This document shows, one piece after another, positions 46,780 to 56,034 of a stretch of DNA of 64,000 nucleotides (within the stretch, counting starts at the first letter, position 1; every line of letters starts with the position of its first letter). The notes under the pieces were generated by a model. It did not search any database, was not told the DNA's origin, and saw nothing but the letters and a program-made list of their open reading frames with translations. The stretch is from an uncultured Bacteroidales bacterium (lineage in GTDB: Bacteria; Bacteroidota; Bacteroidia; Bacteroidales; P3). A program made the position numbers and the translations under genes. The DNA lies in the NCBI GenBank assembly GCA_937886715.1, contig CAKZZD010000009.1, forward strand, positions 62,001 to 126,000, read 5' to 3'.

Positions 46780-46865
46780 TGCCATCTGTCAACAAATGCG
46801 CTCCTTTTGTGTCGAATGGCAGCCGCAACGGCTTTTGGGACTTGGATCGGCGGCCGATAGCACGT

Positions 46866-46926
46866 CGTAACAATTCTGCAACAAAAACTTAACAGAAACT
46901 TAACGGAATCTTAACCGTTTCGTAAC
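46866..46926 (+). promoter_or_regulatory. Pho box: six direct repeats at 11-bp period
   Basis: Hexamers CGTAAC, TGCAAC, CTTAAC, CTTAAC, CTTAAC, CGTAAC begin at 46866, 46877, 46888, 46899, 46910 and 46921, each exactly 11 bases apart, ending just upstream of the -7 box. Direct repeats of this kind (TTAACA-like, 11-bp period) are how PhoB/PhoP response regulators bind DNA. The downstream gene is a phosphate transporter. Confidence 0.8.
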
Positions 46927-46936
46927 ATAATGGCTG

Positions 46937-46944
46937 TATTTTTG
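46937..46944 (+). promoter_or_regulatory. -7 box for the Na/Pi cotransporter
   Basis: TATTTTTG 11 bases downstream of the last Pho repeat, with no -33 element. The Pho repeats occupy that position, as expected for an activator-dependent promoter. Confidence 0.65.
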
Positions 46945-46971
46945 CGGTCGAAAAAGATATTATTTCTGTTT

Positions 46972-48672
46972 ATGAATATCATTGAAATTCTTTCGATTGT
47001 GATCAAATTCGCCGGAGCGTTGGCGGTGTTTCTCTTCGCCATGAAGGAAATGGGGGAGGGGTTGCAGAAAGCCGCAGGCAGCCGCATGCGCTCCATTTTG
47101 TGAAAAATCACCTCCAATCCGCTGAGTGGAGTGCTCACAGGCACCGTAGTGACGGCTGTCATCCAGTCGTCATCGGCCACCACGGTCATGGTGGTCAGTT
47201 TTGTCAACGCCGGACTGCTTTCGCTCGCAGGTGCCGTGTCGGTCATCATGGGGGCTAACATCGGCACCACCGCCACGGCCTGGATCATCTCGCTGCTGGG
47301 CCTCGGTGGCTCGAGCGGACTGTTTTCTCTTCCCATGCTCCTGGCGGCGATCAGCCTGTTCTTCCTCTTCACAAAACGCGATGCCTTGAAGCCTGTGGGG
47401 CAAACCATCATAGGCTTGGCCTTACTGCTGGTGGGTATGGATCTGCTCCAGGCCGCAATGCCCGACATTCAGCAGTATCCCGCCCTGCTTGAAGGCATTG
47501 CCTCGCTCAGCGGATACGGCTTCTGGTCCATCCTGTTGTTTGTCGCCGTCGGTGCACTGCTGACATGCATCGTGCAGTCGTCGTCGGCAATGATGGCCAT
47601 CACATTGCTTATGTGCTACAACGGCCTGCTCGACATCCCGATGGCCATCGCCCTCGTCATGGGTCAGAACATCGGCACCACCATAACGGCCAATATCGCC
47701 GCGGCCGTAACAAACGTTGCCGCCAAACGTGCCGCCCGTTCCCATCTGGTGTTCAACGTCGTCGGCGTACTGGTCACCCTCATCCTGTTTCGCCCGATTC
47801 TCGCCTTTGTTTCGTCGGTATTCCCCACCGACGTGCCCATGGCCATCACTCTTTTCCATACGCTCTTCAATGTCGGCAACACGTTGCTCCTGGTATGGTT
47901 TATCCCACAGATTATCTGGCTGGTGGAGCGTATGGTGCCCGACACCAAAGACAGCGGCCAGACGTCCGACGCTGAGGAGTATCACCTGAGCTATATCAGT
48001 CGAGGTCCAGTCAGCACCGCCGAGTTGAACCTCGAGAGCGCTAAGCGCGAGATTCAGCTTTTCTCCAAGCAGGTGCTCCATATGTATGCGCTCTTGCCCG
48101 ACTTGCAGTCTGCCCACAATGAGAAGGATTTCGATACCCTCTTGCAGCGCATTGAGCGCTACGAGCAGCTGACTGACCGCATGGAAATGGAGTTGACCCG
48201 CTTCCTCACCGTTGTCGGTGGCGGTAACATCAGTTCGCACACCTCCGGGCGTGTCAGCACCATGCTTCGCATTGTCGACAATCTTGAGAGCATCGCCGAC
48301 AGTATTCTCCAGATTGCCCTCACACGCAAAAACAAACGGTCCGACGCCGTTCATTTCAGCGATCATCTGAATTCCAACTTGGCCCAGATGAATGCATTGG
48401 TCGAAAATGCCCTGATTGTGATGGACGGGAATCTGGTCGACTACGACCATATCGACCTGCGTGGCGCCTACGATGCCGAACGCGAGATCAACGACTGCCG
48501 CGATCGTCTGCGCGCTGAGCATCTCGAGTCGCTCAAACACGGACTCTACGGCTACCCGGTGGGCAATGCCTACAGCTCGCTCTATGCCCAGTATGAGAAG
48601 TTGGCCGATTATGTCATCAACGTCACCGAGTCGATCGACAATTCTCTCAAACACGATTCAATCCATCCATAA
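46972..48672 (+). pseudogene. Na/Pi cotransporter family protein (NptA/PhoU-fused) with in-frame TGA
   Basis: The gene begins MNIIEILSIVIKFAGALAVFLFAMKEMGEGLQ, hits TGA at 47101-47103 (codon 44, after RSIL) and continues in the same frame as KITSNPLSGVLTG through to 48672, 567 codons in all. Two Na/Pi repeat blocks with QSSSATTVM and QSSSAMMAI are present, then a PhoU-like helical domain from about codon 360. GGA to TGA would be a single base change. If read from the internal GTG at 47131, the first helix is lost. It may be a pseudogene, a sequencing error, or read-through. Confidence 0.75.
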
Positions 48673-48683
48673 AACAATATACA

Positions 48684-49130
48684 ATGAACAGAAACACAGT
48701 CCTTTGTACAGCCTTGGCGGCCGCAATGGCCTTCGCCTCCTGCCAAAAGGCAGAAAAGACCTCCATCGAATTCAGCGAATTGCCTTCGCAGGCACAGACT
48801 TTTGTCCAAACCCATTTCGACGACAAGCAGATTGCGGCTGTGTACCGTGACAACGACATCTCCGACAAGGACTTTGAAGTGATCTTCACCGATGGTGCCA
48901 ACATCGACTTCACCAAGCGTGGCGATTGGGAAGAAGTGGAAGATCGCGATGCTGACGGTGTGCCTGAGGACATCATTCCGGCTCCCATCAGACATTTTGT
49001 TTCCGACCGTCACCCAGGCCAGTATGTGGTTCAGATCGGCAAGGAAGGCAATAAATATGATGTCGAGCTCAACACCGACATCGAAATCGTGTTCGACAAG
49101 AACGGCAATTTTGTCAGCTACGACGATTGA
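48684..49130 (+). CDS. PepSY-like lipoprotein
   Basis: 148 residues with a signal peptide and lipobox AFASCQ. Two PepSY-like (PF11396 type) half-repeats: ELPSQAQTFVQTHFDDKQIAAVYRDNDISDKDFEVIFTDG and IPAPIRHFVSDRHPGQYVVQIGKEGNKYDVELNTDIEIVFDKNG. Such proteins are periplasmic and possibly inhibitory or structural. It is 11 bases after the transporter and is followed by a terminator, so it shares the Pho-controlled promoter. Confidence 0.85.
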   Translation: MNRNTVLCTALAAAMAFASCQKAEKTSIEFSELPSQAQTFVQTHFDDKQIAAVYRDNDISDKDFEVIFTDGANIDFTKRGDWEEVEDRDADGVPEDIIPAPIRHFVSDRHPGQYVVQIGKEGNKYDVELNTDIEIVFDKNGNFVSYDD

Positions 49131-49150
49131 CGCAATGTCACTTCAAGCAA

Positions 49151-49185
49151 AAAAGAGCTCCAGTCAGAACGGCTGGAGCTCTTTT
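49151..49185. terminator. Bidirectional terminator between PepSY gene and transketolase
   Basis: GAGCTCCAG pairs with CTGGAGCTC (49155-49163 / 49173-49181), preceded by AAAA and followed by TTTTCTTTTTC: a symmetric terminator between convergent genes. Confidence 0.85.
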
Positions 49186-49201
49186 CTTTTTCTTTGTCGG
49201 T

Positions 49202-50050
49202 TTAAAAGTCGCCGAGGGTCTCAGGCAGTTGGGCGAGAGCCTTGGGCAGGTCGTCGGCGCTGAGCACTGCACCATGATATTTGTTGGTGTTCTGCATGAA
49301 GTCGACACCATATCCCATCTGGGTCTTCAGAATGACGCACACGGGACTTCCCTGACCAGCCATACCCTTGGCTTTGGCCATGCCGTCGAGCACCTGCTGC
49401 ATATCGTTGCCGTTGTCCACCACCACCACTTTCCACATGAAGCTCTCGAACTTGGCTTGCAGGTCGCCGAGGTTCATCACCTGCTCCACAGTGCCGTCGA
49501 TCTGCTGGTGGTTGTAGTCGACGGTGGCAATCAGATTGTCGACACCTTTTGCGCCCGCGAACATGACGGCCTCCCATATCTGGCCTTCCTGCAATTCTCC
49601 ATCGCCGTGCATGGTGTACACGAGGTGCTTGTCGCCGGTCATTTTTTTGCCCAGCGCGGCACCGATACCCACGCTCATGCCCTGGCCGAGCGAGCCGCTG
49701 GCCATACGGATGCCGGGTAGTTTGTGCTCAGTCGAGGGGTGTCCCTGCAAGCGGGTGCCGAATTTGCGGAATGTGGCCAACTCGCTGACGGGGAAAAATC
49801 CGCGACGGGCCATCGTGCTGTAGATTACGGGTGTGATGTGTCCCTGCGAAACGAAGAGCATATCTTCGCCGGTGCCTTCCATCGTGAAGTTTTCGGGTTG
49901 CATCTCCATGATGTTGAACTGCATCGCCACAAACCAGTCGGCGGTGCCCAGTGAGCCACCCGGGTGTCCGCTTTTGGCTGCAGTGGTCATTCGGAGGATG
50001 TCGCGGCGCACCTGCGTCGCTATCTGCTGAAGTTCTTGCGTCGTTTTCAT
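49202..50050 (-). CDS. Transketolase, N-terminal subunit
   Basis: 282 residues, the thiamine-diphosphate pyrophosphate-binding half. Motifs: TTAAKSGHPGGSLGTADWFVAMQFN, FVSQGHITPVIYS, ASGSLGQGMSVGIGAALGKK, and the TPP motif MHGDGELQEGQIWEAVMFAGAKGVDNLIATVDYN. It needs the C-terminal subunit at 43658-44611 to work. It starts 23 bases after the S41 protease stop on the same strand. Confidence 0.94.
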   Translation of the reverse strand: MKTTQELQQIATQVRRDILRMTTAAKSGHPGGSLGTADWFVAMQFNIMEMQPENFTMEGTGEDMLFVSQGHITPVIYSTMARRGFFPVSELATFRKFGTRLQGHPSTEHKLPGIRMASGSLGQGMSVGIGAALGKKMTGDKHLVYTMHGDGELQEGQIWEAVMFAGAKGVDNLIATVDYNHQQIDGTVEQVMNLGDLQAKFESFMWKVVVVDNGNDMQQVLDGMAKAKGMAGQGSPVCVILKTQMGYGVDFMQNTNKYHGAVLSADDLPKALAQLPETLGDF

Positions 50051-50073
50051 ATATCTGTGTGTTTTTGATTTAT

Positions 50074-51663
50074 CTATTTTTGTTTGTTTTTCAATATCCC
50101 GACGGCGCGCTGGTACCCGTCGTCCACTTCTTTCATCACCTTGTAGTAGTAGTCCATCCCGAACAGGTCTTTTGCCACCTGTGCCTTGAGCACCAGGCGG
50201 AGGTAGCGGTCGCTGTGTGCGGTGCGCTCGGGCTCGGCGGCCTCTTTCACACTGTCGCGCACCACGCCCTTGGCAATGGCAGCGGCAGTCAGCAAGCTGT
50301 CGAGGTGGAACGAGTCGTAGTTGGCCAGGTAAGTCTCAAAATCCTTCACGGCATTGTCTTTGCGGTGCTCGTCGGCCCATTTCAGAGGGAATGAGTTCAG
50401 CAGTCCCTTGCCGCGCAAGCTGATGTAATAGTCGGTCAGCCTGACGGTGTCCATCGGCACAAACACGTCGGGCATGATGCCACCCCCGCCATACACCAGC
50501 CGGCCTCCGTGGGTGCGGTATTTTAGCGAGTCGGGGAAATGTATCGAGTCGGCATTCACCAGTTCGCCATGCTTGAACCGCTGCGACACATCTTGGCGAT
50601 AGGCGTCGCTGCCCTCGTCATAGGGCCGCTGTATGCATCGTCCCGATGGGGTATAGTAGCGGGCCGTGGTAAGCCTGATCTGGCCTCCGTCGTTCAGCGG
50701 GAACATGCGCTGCACCAGGCCCTTGCCGAACGAACGGCGTCCCACCAGCGTGCCGCGATCCCAATCTTGAACGGCCCCCGACACGATCTCCGATGCCGAT
50801 GCCGATCCTTCGTCGATCAGCACCACCAGGTCACCCTCGCGGAATTGTCCGCGGCCGTTGGCATGGAAATTCTGCCGCCGTACGGTGCGCCCTTCGGTGT
50901 AGACAATCAGCTGTCCGCGTTCGAGGAATTCGTTGGAGAGGTTGCAGGCAATGTCTAGGAATCCGCCTGTGTTACCGCGCAAGTCGAGTATCAGCGATTT
51001 CATGCCCTGTTTCTTCAGTGTGCGGAGAGCTTTGCGGAATTCGTCGACAGAGGTGCGGGCAAAGCGCGTCAGGCGGATATATCCGATGCCGTCTTCAGCC
51101 ATGAAATAGGTGTCGATGGAATAAATGGGCACCTTGTCGCGGACAATCTCGAAGTTGTAAACCGACCCCTGGCGCAGCACATCAAGGTGCACAACGGTGC
51201 CTTTCTTGCCGCGCAGCCGCTTGAACACAAACTGGTTGTTGACACTGTCGCCGGTGGCTTTTTCTCCGTCGATAGCCAGCAACTTGTCGCCGATCTGCAG
51301 ACCTACCTTCTCGCTGGGGCCACCGTCGATCACCGACGACACCACGATGGTGTCGGATACAATCTGGAACGAGATGCCCACGCCTTCGAAGTTGCCTTGC
51401 AGGCTCTCGTTGGCCCGTTCCACATCCTTGGCGGCAATATACACACTGTGAGGGTCAAGCGCCTTGAGCATGGCATTGATGGCGGCCTCGCTCATCTTCT
51501 CCATGTCCGGTCCTTCCACATAGTTCTTGTTGATCAGCCCCATCACTTCGTCCACGCGCATCTGGCCTGGGATCACCTCCACCGGCGGCGTGGCTTCCTG
51601 GCCCGACACATGTCCGGTGACGGCAAGCAGCGACACGAAGGGTAAAATATATTTGGTTTTCAT
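50074..51663 (-). CDS. S41-family C-terminal processing peptidase
   Basis: 529 residues. Signal peptide MKTKYILPFVSLLAVTGHVSG, a helical N-part (30-90), a PDZ domain (about 92-175: GNFEGVGISFQIV, IDGGPSEKVGLQIGDKLLAIDG), then the S41 protease core with catalytic Ser in DEGSASASEIVSGA and Lys in RRSFGKGLVQ. Periplasmic Ctp-type protease that trims membrane and exported proteins. The C-terminal 130 residues are a helical extension of unknown role. Confidence 0.93.
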   Translation of the reverse strand: MKTKYILPFVSLLAVTGHVSGQEATPPVEVIPGQMRVDEVMGLINKNYVEGPDMEKMSEAAINAMLKALDPHSVYIAAKDVERANESLQGNFEGVGISFQIVSDTIVVSSVIDGGPSEKVGLQIGDKLLAIDGEKATGDSVNNQFVFKRLRGKKGTVVHLDVLRQGSVYNFEIVRDKVPIYSIDTYFMAEDGIGYIRLTRFARTSVDEFRKALRTLKKQGMKSLILDLRGNTGGFLDIACNLSNEFLERGQLIVYTEGRTVRRQNFHANGRGQFREGDLVVLIDEGSASASEIVSGAVQDWDRGTLVGRRSFGKGLVQRMFPLNDGGQIRLTTARYYTPSGRCIQRPYDEGSDAYRQDVSQRFKHGELVNADSIHFPDSLKYRTHGGRLVYGGGGIMPDVFVPMDTVRLTDYYISLRGKGLLNSFPLKWADEHRKDNAVKDFETYLANYDSFHLDSLLTAAAIAKGVVRDSVKEAAEPERTAHSDRYLRLVLKAQVAKDLFGMDYYYKVMKEVDDGYQRAVGILKNKQK

Positions 51664-51675
51664 CTGGGCAGTCTG

Positions 51676-52710
51676 TTATTTCGGCATTTGCTGACTGAGG
51701 CAGTGGAAACTGCCGAGACCCCATACGATATCGGTCGAGTCGATTCCCACAATCTCGCGGTCGGGGAAACAGGCTTCGAGGATATAGGCGGCCTCATTGT
51801 CGGTCAGGCAGCGGTAGGTGGGGAAAATCACCTTGTCGTTCGCAATATAGAAATTGGCATAAGATGCAGGCAGGCGCTGGCCGTCGTAAAACACCACGTC
51901 AGGCATCGGCATCTCAACAATGGTGGGCTGTTTGCCGTTGGCCAGGCGGCACCGGTTGAGCATCTTCAGGTTCTGCTGAAGGGGCTCGTAGTTTTCGTCC
52001 CATACATCTTCTTCAACCACCGTCACGATGGTGTCTTCCGACACAAAACGCGACAAGTCGTCAACGTGTCCGTCGGTGTCGTCGCCCACAATCCCATCGC
52101 CGAGCCAAATGATGTTGTCAACACCGTAATAGTCTCGCAGATAGCCTTCTATCTGGTCTTGGTTCAAGTGGGGGTTCCGGTTTTCGTTGAGCAGGCACGA
52201 AGTGGTCGTCAGCAGGTCGCCGCATCCGTTCACGTCGATCGATCCGCCCTCCATTACAATGTCGGGCGAGAACAGTACCATCTCGGGCATCAACTCGTGT
52301 ATACGCACCGGTATCTCGGTGTCAAGCTCATAGGGATATTTTCCGCCCCATGCATTGTGGTTCCAATTGACAATGGCGCGACGTGCAGGGTCGTTATGGT
52401 TGAGCAGGAAGGCAGGCCCGTGGTCGCGGCACCAGGCATCATTGCTTGGAATGATATGCAGCCTGATATTCATCATATTGGTGCCAATCTTCTCAAGCTC
52501 TTCTTTAACATGGTGCAACATCTTTTCATCGTCCACATTGATGTGCACAGTCTCGTTTTCGGCCAATATCTTGACAAACAGATGGTATGACGGATAGATC
52601 GTTTCGATCTTCCCGGGCCATGAGTCGGGATTCTTGGGATAGGTGAGCCAAGTGGCCTCGTGGCGGTGCCATTCGGCCGGCATGTAGTAGCCTGATTCTC
52701 TTGGAGTCAT
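51676..52710 (-). CDS. Agmatine deiminase / peptidyl-arginine deiminase family
   Basis: 344 residues. Conserved Asp/His/Cys active site: NDAWCRDHGPAF, MEGGSIDVNG, DGIVGDDTDGHVDDLSRF and the C-terminal GLGSFHCLSQQ containing the nucleophilic Cys. It converts agmatine to N-carbamoylputrescine plus ammonia. The next gene upstream, on the same strand, encodes the second step. PAD-type peptide substrates cannot be excluded, but the pairing favours polyamine synthesis. Confidence 0.93.
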   Translation of the reverse strand: MTPRESGYYMPAEWHRHEATWLTYPKNPDSWPGKIETIYPSYHLFVKILAENETVHINVDDEKMLHHVKEELEKIGTNMMNIRLHIIPSNDAWCRDHGPAFLLNHNDPARRAIVNWNHNAWGGKYPYELDTEIPVRIHELMPEMVLFSPDIVMEGGSIDVNGCGDLLTTTSCLLNENRNPHLNQDQIEGYLRDYYGVDNIIWLGDGIVGDDTDGHVDDLSRFVSEDTIVTVVEEDVWDENYEPLQQNLKMLNRCRLANGKQPTIVEMPMPDVVFYDGQRLPASYANFYIANDKVIFPTYRCLTDNEAAYILEACFPDREIVGIDSTDIVWGLGSFHCLSQQMPK

Positions 52711-52742
52711 AACTTGTCTGTTGAATTGTCGGTGTAACGTGT

Positions 52743-53606
52743 CTAATCGATAAAGCGTTTCGTGATGTCAGCGTAGCTGTCGATGCGTCGGTCGCGCAGG
52801 AATGGCCAGTGGCGACGGTAGTGGTCGCTCTCGTCAAGGTCGAGCTCCTGCACGTGGATGGTCTCGTCGTAGTGCGGTGCCTGGTAGAGCACCCGGCCAA
52901 AGGCATTGGTGATGAAGCTGCCGCCCCAGAACTGCATGCCTCCTTCACGGCCGGTGCGGTTCACACTCACCACAGGCACACCGTTGGCCACTGCATGGCT
53001 GCGCTGAATGGTCTGCCAGGCGCTGTACTGCTCGCGGTTGTCGTGTTCGTTCTGGCGCACGTCCCAGCCGATGGCAGTGGGGTAGAACAAAATCTGAGCA
53101 CCCATGAGCGCCGTGATGCGGCTGGCTTCGGGATACCACTGGTCCCAGCAAATCAGCACCCCAAGGGTGGCATAGCGCGTATGGAACACCTTGTAGCCCA
53201 AGTCGCCGGGGGTGAAATAGAACTTCTCATAGTAGCCCGGGTCGTCAGGGATATGCATCTTGCGGTATTTGCCCAGATAGCTGCCGTCGGCATCGATCAC
53301 GGCCGTCGTGTTGTGGTACAGGCCCTCGGCGCGTTTTTCAAACATCGAGCAGATGATCACCACCCCCAATTCCTTGGCCAGCGCCATGAAATGCTGTGTG
53401 GTGGGCCCTTCGGGGATGGGCTCGGCAAGCGCAAAATTCTGGTAGCGCTCCTCGTCGCAGAAATACAGCGATGCGAAAAGCTCCTGCAGGCAGATGATCT
53501 GTGCGCCCTCTGCGGCCAGTTCGCGAACCTTTTCGGTGTATCGTTCTATGTTTGTCGACTTGTCCTCGACGCAGCTCATCTGCGCAATGCCAACTTTCAC
53601 TTTCAT
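52743..53606 (-). CDS. aguB: N-carbamoylputrescine amidase
   Basis: 287 residues, nitrilase superfamily. The catalytic Glu-Lys-Cys triad is seen in CLQELFASLYF, GKYRKMHIPDDPGYYEKFYF and GVLICWDQWYPEA. VRQNEHDNREQYSAWQTIQRSHAVANG and the YEKFYF/ CWDQWYPE sequence are characteristic of AguB. It releases putrescine, CO2 and ammonia. With the deiminase downstream it forms the agmatine-putrescine pathway. It has a textbook promoter. Confidence 0.95.
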   Translation of the reverse strand: MKVKVGIAQMSCVEDKSTNIERYTEKVRELAAEGAQIICLQELFASLYFCDEERYQNFALAEPIPEGPTTQHFMALAKELGVVIICSMFEKRAEGLYHNTTAVIDADGSYLGKYRKMHIPDDPGYYEKFYFTPGDLGYKVFHTRYATLGVLICWDQWYPEASRITALMGAQILFYPTAIGWDVRQNEHDNREQYSAWQTIQRSHAVANGVPVVSVNRTGREGGMQFWGGSFITNAFGRVLYQAPHYDETIHVQELDLDESDHYRRHWPFLRDRRIDSYADITKRFID

Positions 53607-53632
53607 CTTTTGTCACTATTGGTTTCGAAATG

Positions 53633-53664
53633 CAAAAGTACGAAAGTTGGCCGAAGTGGCCAAA
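53633..53664 (-). promoter_or_regulatory. Promoter for the aguB-deiminase operon
   Basis: TACTTTTG (53640-53633) and TTTG (53664-53661) on the minus strand, exactly 20 bases apart, 27 bases before the ATG. Confidence 0.7.
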
Positions 53665-53735
53665 TTAATATTTCAACACATTGTTATTAACTCGATTGCA
53701 GGCCAATTAGCCATGCCGGCAACAGCCTCTCCGGT

Positions 53736-53804
53736 CCATCCCCCCTCCATACCATCTCCTACCCAAGTCCTACCACAGTAGGAGATGGTATGGAGGGGGG
53801 ATGG
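53736..53804. repeat. Perfect 27-bp inverted repeat with G-rich tail, copy E
   Basis: Arms 53736-53762 and 53778-53804 are perfect complements around a 15-base loop; the right arm runs on into ATGGAGGGG-type purine blocks. It lies in the 308-base gap between aguB and the TPR gene. Apart from this and the aguB promoter nothing else was found there. Confidence 0.9.
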
Positions 53805-53914
53805 AGGGGAGAAGGAGATGGAGGGTCGGAAAAGGCGGCGCCAGGTTGGGTCGGAAATGGCGACAAAAGTTATGAACAATACAATATTATCATGCGCCTC
53901 GCGTTAATAGAAGC

Positions 53915-55024
53915 ATGATTCGCAAAGTGACGATCTTATGCTGTGCGATGCTGCTGGTGGCAGGCGCCGCTGCGCAAGGGCTGCTCGAACGCGGGCAAGA
54001 GGCTGAGCGTAAGGGGCTTGTCGACTTGGCAGAGGGCTATTACCGCCAGGCGGCAGACAGCAGCAGCGATGCCCGACGCTGCCTGGGCCTGCTGCTTGAG
54101 CGCAAGGGTCACTTCAGCGATGCGATGCATTGTCTGGCAACAGCCGACAGCACCGCTGTCACGATGGCACATCTGTCTGTATGCCAAGCCGAATGCGGCA
54201 AGTGGGCGGATGCCAAGCGGTCGGCCGAGAAGGCGGTGGAGCTGGCTGGCGATGGGCACAAGAAAGAGTGCTCGATGGCGATGGCCACTTTGGCGCTTGA
54301 GAACTGCCATACGGGCAACTACACCAATGCCATGAATTGGGCCAACCGCGCCCTAGAGACCGACCCCGCCTCGGCCCGTGCCCTCAACGTGCAGGGCATC
54401 ATCCACTATAAACGGGGCAACGACAAGGAGGCAATCAAGTCGTTCCGCCAGGCCCTGCAAACCGACCCGGAGAATATCGACGCTTATTTCAACCTCGGCT
54501 CGATGTATTGCTACCGTCGCAATCCCGACATGGCCATCACCACCCTGCGCAAGGGACTGAAGATAGAGCGTACATCAGTGAAACTGTTCTACTGCCTCGG
54601 ATGGGCTTTCCTGATCAAAGGCGAGACCGACAAGTCGATTGAATGCCTGGAGAATGTCATCCGGCTTGACAGCGGATACGTCAACGCCTACAACAGACTG
54701 GGCGACATATACTTTGAGCGAGCCGACTACAATCAGGCGCTGGCTTACTACCGGATGGCCGTGAGGAAAGATCCCGAGATGGGAGAGGCCTACAGGCTGA
54801 TGGGGCGGACGTTCGCCGAAATGGACGATTTTTCGCGAGCCATACGCAATTATCAGAAGGCTGTGGAGCTTGATCCCCAGGACAGCGACACCTATTGCAA
54901 GATTGCAGAACTGTACGACCACAAGAAACAGCCCAAAAGGGTGGAGGCTAACTATAAACGTGCCGCCAAATTGGGCAACGTTCAGGCCCAGCAGTGGTGT
55001 GTCAAACATGGGGTGGCATATTGA
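53915..55024 (+). CDS. Secreted TPR-repeat protein
   Basis: 369 residues. Signal peptide MIRKVTILCCAMLLVAGAAAQ, then about nine tetratricopeptide repeats. The best are residues 155-330: SARALNVQGIIHYKRGNDKEAIKSFRQALQTDPENIDAYFNLGSMY, GYVNAYNRLGDIYFERADYNQALAYYRMAVRKDPEMGEAYRLMGRTF. Protein-protein scaffold in the periplasm is expected. It precedes the polyprenyl synthase by 24 bases and is likely in one unit. Confidence 0.9.
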   Translation: MIRKVTILCCAMLLVAGAAAQGLLERGQEAERKGLVDLAEGYYRQAADSSSDARRCLGLLLERKGHFSDAMHCLATADSTAVTMAHLSVCQAECGKWADAKRSAEKAVELAGDGHKKECSMAMATLALENCHTGNYTNAMNWANRALETDPASARALNVQGIIHYKRGNDKEAIKSFRQALQTDPENIDAYFNLGSMYCYRRNPDMAITTLRKGLKIERTSVKLFYCLGWAFLIKGETDKSIECLENVIRLDSGYVNAYNRLGDIYFERADYNQALAYYRMAVRKDPEMGEAYRLMGRTFAEMDDFSRAIRNYQKAVELDPQDSDTYCKIAELYDHKKQPKRVEANYKRAAKLGNVQAQQWCVKHGVAY

Positions 55025-55048
55025 TGAACCGACAACGTTTTTTTTGAT

Positions 55049-56029
55049 ATGAACGACATAAAAGACTTTTTGCAGAAAATAGAGCGGATATTTGAAGAGG
55101 AGCAGTTTGTCCACCAGCCGGAGGAACTGTATGCCCCGATCGACTATACGCTCCGTCTTGGTGGCAAACGCATACGCCCGACGCTGCTGATGGTGGCCAA
55201 TGCCATGTTCGGCGGCGACGAATCGCAGGTGCGCGATGCGGCCATCGGAATCGAGACATTCCATAATTTCACCCTGTTGCACGACGACCTGATGGACCGT
55301 TCGCCGCTGCGCCGCGGGCAGCCTACCGTGTACCGCAAATGGAACGAAAATACGGCCATACTCAGTGGCGACACCATGTTCGCTCTGGCGTGGAGATACT
55401 TTCTCAGGCAGCCTTCGCCCCGACTGAGGGAGGTGCTTGACTGCTTCAACGAGACGGCTATCGAGGTGTGCGAAGGACAACAGTATGACATGAATTTCGA
55501 GAAGAGAAACCTCGTGGGTATCGACGAGTACATGCTGATGATACGCAAAAAGACCGCCGTGCTGTTGGCCGGAGCCTTGAAGATAGGCGCCCTGTATGCC
55601 GGCGCCCCAGCCGCTGACATCGAGCGGCTCTATCAATTCGGCATCCACATGGGCCTGTTATTCCAGCTGCAGGACGATTTGCTTGACGCCTATGGCGACG
55701 TGGCCGTGTTCGGAAAGCAGACGGGCCAGGATATCCGCGACAACAAGAAGACATTCCTGCCTTTGAGGGCTCTGGAACTGGCCAACGAGGCGCAAAAGGC
55801 CGAGCTGTTGTCGCTGTTCGGGACTGCAGGAGTTGAATGTGGCGAAGACGAGAAGGTGCGTCGCGTGCTGGCCGTTTACGACCAGGTGGATGTGCGCCGC
55901 GATGTGGAGAAGATCATTGCCCAAGAGGATTCGGCTGCCATCGGTTTTTTGGAGGAGATAGCGCTTCCGGCCGAGAGGAAAAAGCCCCTCTACGAGATGA
56001 TGGAAATGCTAAAAGGAAGAAAAAAATGA
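55049..56029 (+). CDS. Polyprenyl (trans-isoprenyl) diphosphate synthase
   Basis: 326 residues. First Asp-rich motif LLHDDLMDRSPLRRGQPTVY and second QLQDDLLDAYGD, with GGKRIRPTLL at the start: all marks of the FPP/octaprenyl synthase family. It condenses isopentenyl diphosphate onto allylic diphosphates, for quinone or lipid carrier chains. Chain length cannot be assigned; farnesyl/geranylgeranyl or longer are possible. Confidence 0.93.
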   Translation: MNDIKDFLQKIERIFEEEQFVHQPEELYAPIDYTLRLGGKRIRPTLLMVANAMFGGDESQVRDAAIGIETFHNFTLLHDDLMDRSPLRRGQPTVYRKWNENTAILSGDTMFALAWRYFLRQPSPRLREVLDCFNETAIEVCEGQQYDMNFEKRNLVGIDEYMLMIRKKTAVLLAGALKIGALYAGAPAADIERLYQFGIHMGLLFQLQDDLLDAYGDVAVFGKQTGQDIRDNKKTFLPLRALELANEAQKAELLSLFGTAGVECGEDEKVRRVLAVYDQVDVRRDVEKIIAQEDSAAIGFLEEIALPAERKKPLYEMMEMLKGRKK

Positions 56030-56034
56030 TATTT

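Noticed and set aside
46972..48672. Selenocysteine or TGA recoding for the in-frame stop
   Set aside because: TGA is used as an ordinary terminator by many genes in this window and no SECIS-like element or selenoprotein context is apparent.
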